Assembly (NCBI GenBank): GCA_002050125.1
Contig: MWTA01000038.1
Coordinates: forward strand, 1 to 64,000
DNA length: 64,000 nt
Direction: 5' to 3'
DNA from: Anaerolineae bacterium UTCFX2
GTDB lineage: Bacteria > Chloroflexota > Anaerolineae > Anaerolineales > UBA4823
The translations under genes were made by a program, and so were the position numbers. The notes below the pieces were generated by a model. The model saw nothing but the letters and a program-made list of their open reading frames with translations, was not told the origin of the DNA and ran no database searches. Positions 60,371-64,000 of the stretch are shown here, in pieces. The first letter of the stretch is position 1. Each line of letters starts with the position of its first letter.

Positions 60371-61330
60371 ATGGAAGATAATCGCCTGCTCCTCAAAGTA
60401 GAAAACCTCAAGCTCTATTTCAAAGCGTCCAAAGGCATCGTTCAGGCAGTCGATGACGTTAATTTCAGCCTGCCAAACAATCGAGCCGTGGTAGTGATCG
60501 GCGAATCGGGCTGCGGCAAGAGCTCGATGGCAAAAGCGCTGCTGCGTTTACTGCCCCGCAACGTGGCTGAGTATTCGGGAAAAATCCTGCTGAACGGCGT
60601 GGATACCATGGCAATGTCAGACGAAGCCTACCGCACCAACGTGCGTTGGGTGCGTATGTCCATGGTGCCGCAGGCTGCAATGAATTCGCTCAACCCGGTG
60701 CTCAAGGTGGGCGACCAGGTGGCAGAGCCGATCATGGTCCACCACGGCGTGGACAAAGCGGCTGCCCTGGACCAGGCAAAGACCATGTTTCAACGCGTCG
60801 GCGTGCCGGTTGATTTTCTCTATCGATATGCGTTCGAGCTCAGCGGCGGCATGCGCCAGCGCGTCGCGATTGCCATGTCGCTGGTCACCGTCCCGGACCT
60901 GGTCATCCTGGATGAGCCCACCTCGGCGCTGGACGTGCTTACTCAGGCGAACATCATGAACCTGCTCAAGCGCTTCAAGCATGAAATCTCCACCAGCTTC
61001 ATTTTGATCACCCACGATATCTCGACCTCCAGCGAACTGGCGGACGATGTGGTGGTGATGTACGCCGGGCAGATCGTCGAGATCAGCGACAACAAACGCT
61101 TTTTCACCGCCCCGCTGCACCCCTACTCCGCCAAACTGATGGCGTCGGTGCCGCGCCTGCGGGGCGCTACCCAGCCCGAATTTATCACCGGGCAGCCGCC
61201 CAGCCTGATCAATCCACCCACCGGCTGCCGCTTTGCCGACCGCTGTGCAAAACGCTTCTACAAGTGCGTGGAAGAACCGCCAACTGTCAATGTGGGCGGC
61301 GTTCAGGTTAAATGCTGGCTCTACACGTGA
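60371..61330 (+). CDS. ABC transporter ATP-binding protein (OppD/DppD-type)
   Basis: A 319-residue ATPase. Walker A is GESGCGKSSMA (about residues 43-53), the signature is ELSGGMRQRVAIAM, Walker B is LVILDEPTSALD, and the switch histidine is in ILITHD. The C-terminal oligopeptide-type extension (about 240-315) contains the cysteine motif CRFADRCAKRFYKC, which in this subgroup can bind an iron-sulfur cluster. It pairs with the next ATPase. Confidence 0.94.
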   Translation: MEDNRLLLKVENLKLYFKASKGIVQAVDDVNFSLPNNRAVVVIGESGCGKSSMAKALLRLLPRNVAEYSGKILLNGVDTMAMSDEAYRTNVRWVRMSMVPQAAMNSLNPVLKVGDQVAEPIMVHHGVDKAAALDQAKTMFQRVGVPVDFLYRYAFELSGGMRQRVAIAMSLVTVPDLVILDEPTSALDVLTQANIMNLLKRFKHEISTSFILITHDISTSSELADDVVVMYAGQIVEISDNKRFFTAPLHPYSAKLMASVPRLRGATQPEFITGQPPSLINPPTGCRFADRCAKRFYKCVEEPPTVNVGGVQVKCWLYT

Positions 61331-61349
61331 AACAGAAAGGTCTTCACTG

Positions 61350-62375
61350 ATGGCGATTGCAACGAAAGGGAAAGACAAAATAGAATACAGACCTATCAGC
61401 GCGGACACCCAGCTCTCAATCCAGAATTTGCACGTCTGGTATGAACTGCGCCGCTTTGGTTTTGGACATGCGGGTTACGTGCGCGCGGTGGACGATGTCA
61501 GCTTTGATTTGAAAAGAAAAGAGACAATTGCAATTGTTGGCGAGAGCGGTTGCGGCAAGTCGAGCCTGATGAAAACCATCCTGGGGATCAACACCCCCAC
61601 CAAGGGCGATATCTTCTATGAAAATCGCCCCATGACTTCATTCAGGCGGAAAGACTGGAACTGGTATCGATCTCAGGTGGGCTTTATCCAGCAAGACCCT
61701 TACGGCGCGCTGGCGCCTTTCATGAACGTTCAGGCGATTATGGAAGAGCCTTTGATCATCCATGGCGTAAAGAACAAGCAAGAGCGCCTGGACAAAATCC
61801 AAAAGATTTTCGAAGAAGTTAAACTCACGCCGGTCGATGAATTTCTACCCAAGTATCCCCACATGCTCAGCGGCGGTCAGCAGCAGCGCGTGGTCATCGC
61901 CCGCGCGATGATCTTGAACCCCAAACTGCTGGTGGCAGACGAACCGGTCTCGATGTTGGATGCCTCCGTGCGCGTTGAAATCCTCAAATTGCTGCGCACT
62001 CTGCAGGAAGCCCACGAACTGGCGGTGATCTACATCACCCACGACCTCTCCACAGTGCGCTACTTCTCCGAACGCATCTTCGTCATGTACGCCGGACAGA
62101 TTGTCGAGAAAGCCAACGTCGAAGAATTGGTTATGAACGCCCAGCACCCCTATACGCACGCCCTGCTGTCAGCCACCTCCGACCCGGATGCCAAGAATGT
62201 CGACGAGCTGCAAGACGTGCCTCCCGGCGAGCCGCCCAGCCTGGTGCACCCGCCAAAGGGCTGCCGCTTCTATCCCCGCTGCCCCAAGTTCATGGAGGGC
62301 ATCTGCAACGTCAAAGCCCCGCCAGAATTCGAGCCGGTGAAAGATCATTTCGTCAATTGCTGGCTCTACGAATGA
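61350..62375 (+). CDS. ABC transporter ATP-binding protein (OppF/DppF-type)
   Basis: A 341-residue ATPase. Walker A is GESGCGKSSLM, the signature is LSGGQQQRVVIARAM, Walker B is LLVADEPVSMLD, and the switch is YITHD. The C-terminal extension contains CRFYPRCPKFMEGIC, again the oligopeptide-type cysteine motif. An insertion (ELRRFGFGHAGYV) follows the first strand. AGAAAGG supports the ATG at 61350. Its stop overlaps the next start by 4 nt. Confidence 0.93.
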   Translation: MAIATKGKDKIEYRPISADTQLSIQNLHVWYELRRFGFGHAGYVRAVDDVSFDLKRKETIAIVGESGCGKSSLMKTILGINTPTKGDIFYENRPMTSFRRKDWNWYRSQVGFIQQDPYGALAPFMNVQAIMEEPLIIHGVKNKQERLDKIQKIFEEVKLTPVDEFLPKYPHMLSGGQQQRVVIARAMILNPKLLVADEPVSMLDASVRVEILKLLRTLQEAHELAVIYITHDLSTVRYFSERIFVMYAGQIVEKANVEELVMNAQHPYTHALLSATSDPDAKNVDELQDVPPGEPPSLVHPPKGCRFYPRCPKFMEGICNVKAPPEFEPVKDHFVNCWLYE

Positions 62376-62581
62376 TCAACCTCCCGCCGCGCCGCCTGCT
62401 GCTGATCGCTTTCCTGTGTATGGTGGTAGGAGGCGTGGCGTTCCCCTTTCTGATGATCATGCATGTGCTGGAATCAACGTTTTTCCTGAATTTCCTTTCT
62501 TTCGTTCTCATGCTGATCGGTTTGGTCGTGGGAATCCTGGGCGCAGCCGGCTATGCACGCTCAACTCGAAATGATCGGTGA
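62372..62581 (+). CDS. Small two-helix membrane protein at the end of the importer operon
   Basis: A 69-residue protein with two transmembrane helices (about residues 10-32 and 37-60) and a basic C-terminus. The ATG at 62372 overlaps the OppF-type stop (ATGA), so it is translationally coupled to the importer. It may be an accessory subunit, but its function is unknown. Confidence 0.6.
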   Translation: MINLPPRRLLLIAFLCMVVGGVAFPFLMIMHVLESTFFLNFLSFVLMLIGLVVGILGAAGYARSTRNDR

Positions 62582-62671
62582 GCCGGGCGCAAGCGCCACC
62601 CGCCTGACCGCGATATTTAGCCACAGCAGCCAACCTCGTTCTAGTTTCTCCTGAATAGTACTGATAACCTA

Positions 62672-62699
62672 TTTACAGCGGCGATTCTCTCGTTATACT
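62672..62699 (+). promoter_or_regulatory. Promoter of the GntR-ThiF fusion gene
   Basis: TTTACA (62672-62677) and TATACT (62694-62699) are separated by 16 nt. The predicted start is near 62706, giving a 37-nt leader that contains GAGAG before the ATG at 62743. Confidence 0.65.
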
Positions 62700-62726
62700 T
62701 GGTATTGTGGTCTGACCAACATACCA
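62700..62726. promoter_or_regulatory. GntR-type operator at the GntR-ThiF promoter
   Basis: The 27-nt inverted repeat has arms TGGTAT-tg-TGGT and ACCA-ac-ATACCA around CTG, with 10 of 12 positions paired per arm. Its perfect core TGGTCTGACCA (62708-62718) fits the TNGTNNNACNA pattern known for FadR-type GntR regulators. It begins immediately after the -10 box and covers the predicted start, so binding would block initiation. Confidence 0.7.
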
Positions 62727-62742
62727 CTACGAGAGTTGGATT

Positions 62743-64000
62743 ATGGAAATTATCCCCGTCCCCCGCCGCAGCCTAGCCGACTTTGTCGCCGGCAAGCTGG
62801 CAGCCTCCATCCTCAACGGCGCTATTCCGACCGGCAGCCAGCTCCCCCCCGAGCGCGAGCTCATGAAGCAGCTTGCCGTCTCGCGTTCAACCGTCCGCGA
62901 GGCGCTCAAAGTTCTGGGCGACAACCACATCATCGATGCGCGCCAGGGCGTCGGTTGGTTCGTCCGCAAGATCGACCAATCCAATTTCGCCCGCGCCCGC
63001 GAGCTGGCGCAGACCGAGCGCGAAGAAGCGCCTCCGCTCAGCCGACCTGCCTCCAGCGACATCCCTACCGGTCCGCGCCGCCTGCCGGTCGCCCCGGAAA
63101 AACCGCTGCGCATCCCAAACCTGCGCACCGACCGCCTCGGCACCTTCGATTTCATCTCCTGGTGGGAGCGCAAGCGCGTCGAAGAAGCCAAAATTCTGAT
63201 CGTCGGGGCGGGCGCTTTGGGCAACGAGGTGATTAAAAACCTGGCGCTCATGGGCGCCGGCAACCTCTTCATCCTGGATTTCGATACGATCGAAGCCGCC
63301 AACCTTTCCCGCTCGCCGCTCTTTCGCGAGAGCGATGAGGGACGGCGCAAAGCCGAGGTCGCCGCGGCGCGGGTCAAAGAGCTCAATCCGAACATCCACG
63401 TCCAGTACCACCACGGCGATGTCACCACTCAGCTCGGTCTGGGCGTCGTCCGCCGCATGGACGTGATCATCGGCTGCCTCGATAACCGCGAAGCCCGGTT
63501 GGCGCTCAACCGCTTTGCCTACTGGATGAAAAAGCCCTGGGTCGATGGCGCCATCCAGGAACTGCTTGGATTAGTGCGGGTCTTCATCCCCGGGCAGGGC
63601 GCGTGTTTCGAATGCACGCTCAACGAGCAAGCCCGCCGCGATCTGGCGGTGCGCTACTCGTGCCCGCTGCTCGCCCGCCAGAACATCCTGCTCGGCAAGG
63701 TCCCCACCACGCCGACCATCGCTTCTATCATCGGCGCGATGCAGTCTCAGGAAGCCCTCAAGCTGCTCCACAACATGCCGGTCGAGCCGGGCAAGGTCGT
63801 CCATTTCAACGGCATGATCAACGAGATGCACACCACCTCCTACAACCCGCGCGACGACTGCGAGAGCCATTGGACTTATGGCGAAATCACAGAACTGCCC
63901 GCCAGCGTCCATTCCACCACCCTGTCGGACTTGCTGCGCATCGCCGCCGCCGAACTCGGTCCCGATACGATCATCGAGCTCGACCAGGAACTCATCCTCT
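62743..64000 (+). CDS. GntR-HTH fused to ThiF/E1-like adenylyltransferase (3' end beyond window)
   Basis: An open frame of at least 419 codons, cut by the window edge. Residues 8-75 form a GntR winged HTH (LPPERELMKQLAVSRSTVRE, then RQGVGWFVRK). A Pro-rich linker (about 90-125) follows. Residues 130-365 form a ThiF/MoeB/E1-like domain: GAGALG (155-160), DFD (179-181) with NLSR (Arg 190), a Cys pair C288-x-x-C291, C307 in YSCPLL (candidate catalytic Cys), and C373-x-x-H376, which could complete a zinc site. ThiF-type enzymes adenylate the C-terminus of ubiquitin-like or sulfur-carrier proteins. This fusion to a DNA-binding domain is rare. About 45 further residues start another region. Confidence 0.88.
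   Translation, partial: MEIIPVPRRSLADFVAGKLAASILNGAIPTGSQLPPERELMKQLAVSRSTVREALKVLGDNHIIDARQGVGWFVRKIDQSNFARARELAQTEREEAPPLSRPASSDIPTGPRRLPVAPEKPLRIPNLRTDRLGTFDFISWWERKRVEEAKILIVGAGALGNEVIKNLALMGAGNLFILDFDTIEAANLSRSPLFRESDEGRRKAEVAAARVKELNPNIHVQYHHGDVTTQLGLGVVRRMDVIIGCLDNREARLALNRFAYWMKKPWVDGAIQELLGLVRVFIPGQGACFECTLNEQARRDLAVRYSCPLLARQNILLGKVPTTPTIASIIGAMQSQEALKLLHNMPVEPGKVVHFNGMINEMHTTSYNPRDDCESHWTYGEITELPASVHSTTLSDLLRIAAAELGPDTIIELDQELIL

Noticed and set aside
1-64000. CRISPR arrays, insertion sequences, prophage or attachment sites
   Set aside because: No regularly spaced repeats, transposase or integrase motifs were seen on either strand by reading; short or degraded elements could be missed.

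Overview
The window looks like chromosomal DNA from an anaerobic, fermentative member of the Chloroflexi (Anaerolineae-like). The evidence is indirect: GC-rich coding DNA, secreted proteins with Thr/Pro-rich linkers, several secreted proteins that end in a short YLP-type motif, a fused ADP-forming acyl-CoA synthetase, corrinoid methyltransferases, and an E1-like enzyme at the right edge. I saw no rRNA, tRNA, CRISPR array, transposase or phage genes. A short AT-rich block at about 50750-53030 is the one segment that looks foreign.

Layout. 1-9100: housekeeping genes (DUF123 protein, lspA, rluD-type synthase, threonine aldolase, purine nucleoside phosphorylase, GNAT), a membrane-GAF protein with a possible C-terminal HTH, an S1-repeat protein and a ComEA-like protein. 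9200-17214: a divergent methyl-transfer locus. On the minus strand are a GntR regulator, a corrinoid protein and a pterin-dependent methyltransferase. On the plus strand are two MttB-family methyltransferases flanking two PLP enzymes. A strong promoter overlapped by a perfect palindrome lies between the two arms. 17354-21251: a large secreted repeat protein and an anchored C39-like peptidase with TPRs. 21368-29739: miaB, recO, rplI, a RodZ-like protein with two HTH domains, rimO, a CysQ-like phosphatase and a GT-C membrane protein. 29902-34197: a kinase-regulator-kinase signalling operon in which the first kinase has a degraded ATP-binding domain. 34241-50699: ADP-forming acyl-CoA synthetase, B3/4 protein, M20 peptidase, PfkB kinase, hpt, ComM-like ATPase, nitrilase, secreted DUF4038 glycosidase, guaB, two small secreted proteins, a CBS-ACT protein and pirin. 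50998-52880: two unrecognised exported or membrane proteins in the AT-rich block. 53032-62581: a radical SAM gene and a UroD-family gene divergent from a five-gene peptide/nickel-type ABC importer. 62743-64000: the start of a GntR-HTH/ThiF E1-like fusion gene that runs off the window.

How the parts work together. The methyl-transfer locus probably takes methyl groups from a methylated amine or sulfonium compound, passes them through the corrinoid protein to tetrahydrofolate, and processes the remaining amino-acid-like skeleton with its PLP enzymes. The UroD-family protein next to the importer may belong to a related uptake and demethylation route, but this is inference. The most unusual item is the GntR-ThiF fusion. 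Its own promoter carries a near-perfect GntR-type operator, so it looks like a self-regulated E1-like enzyme, possibly the first gene of a ubiquitin-like or sulfur-carrier operon to the right.

A recurring signal feature is a -10 box placed 6-7 nt before an ATG with no Shine-Dalgarno sequence (C39 peptidase, miaB, recO, pfkB-type kinase, comM-type ATPase, UroD-family gene). This suggests that leaderless transcripts are common in this lineage.
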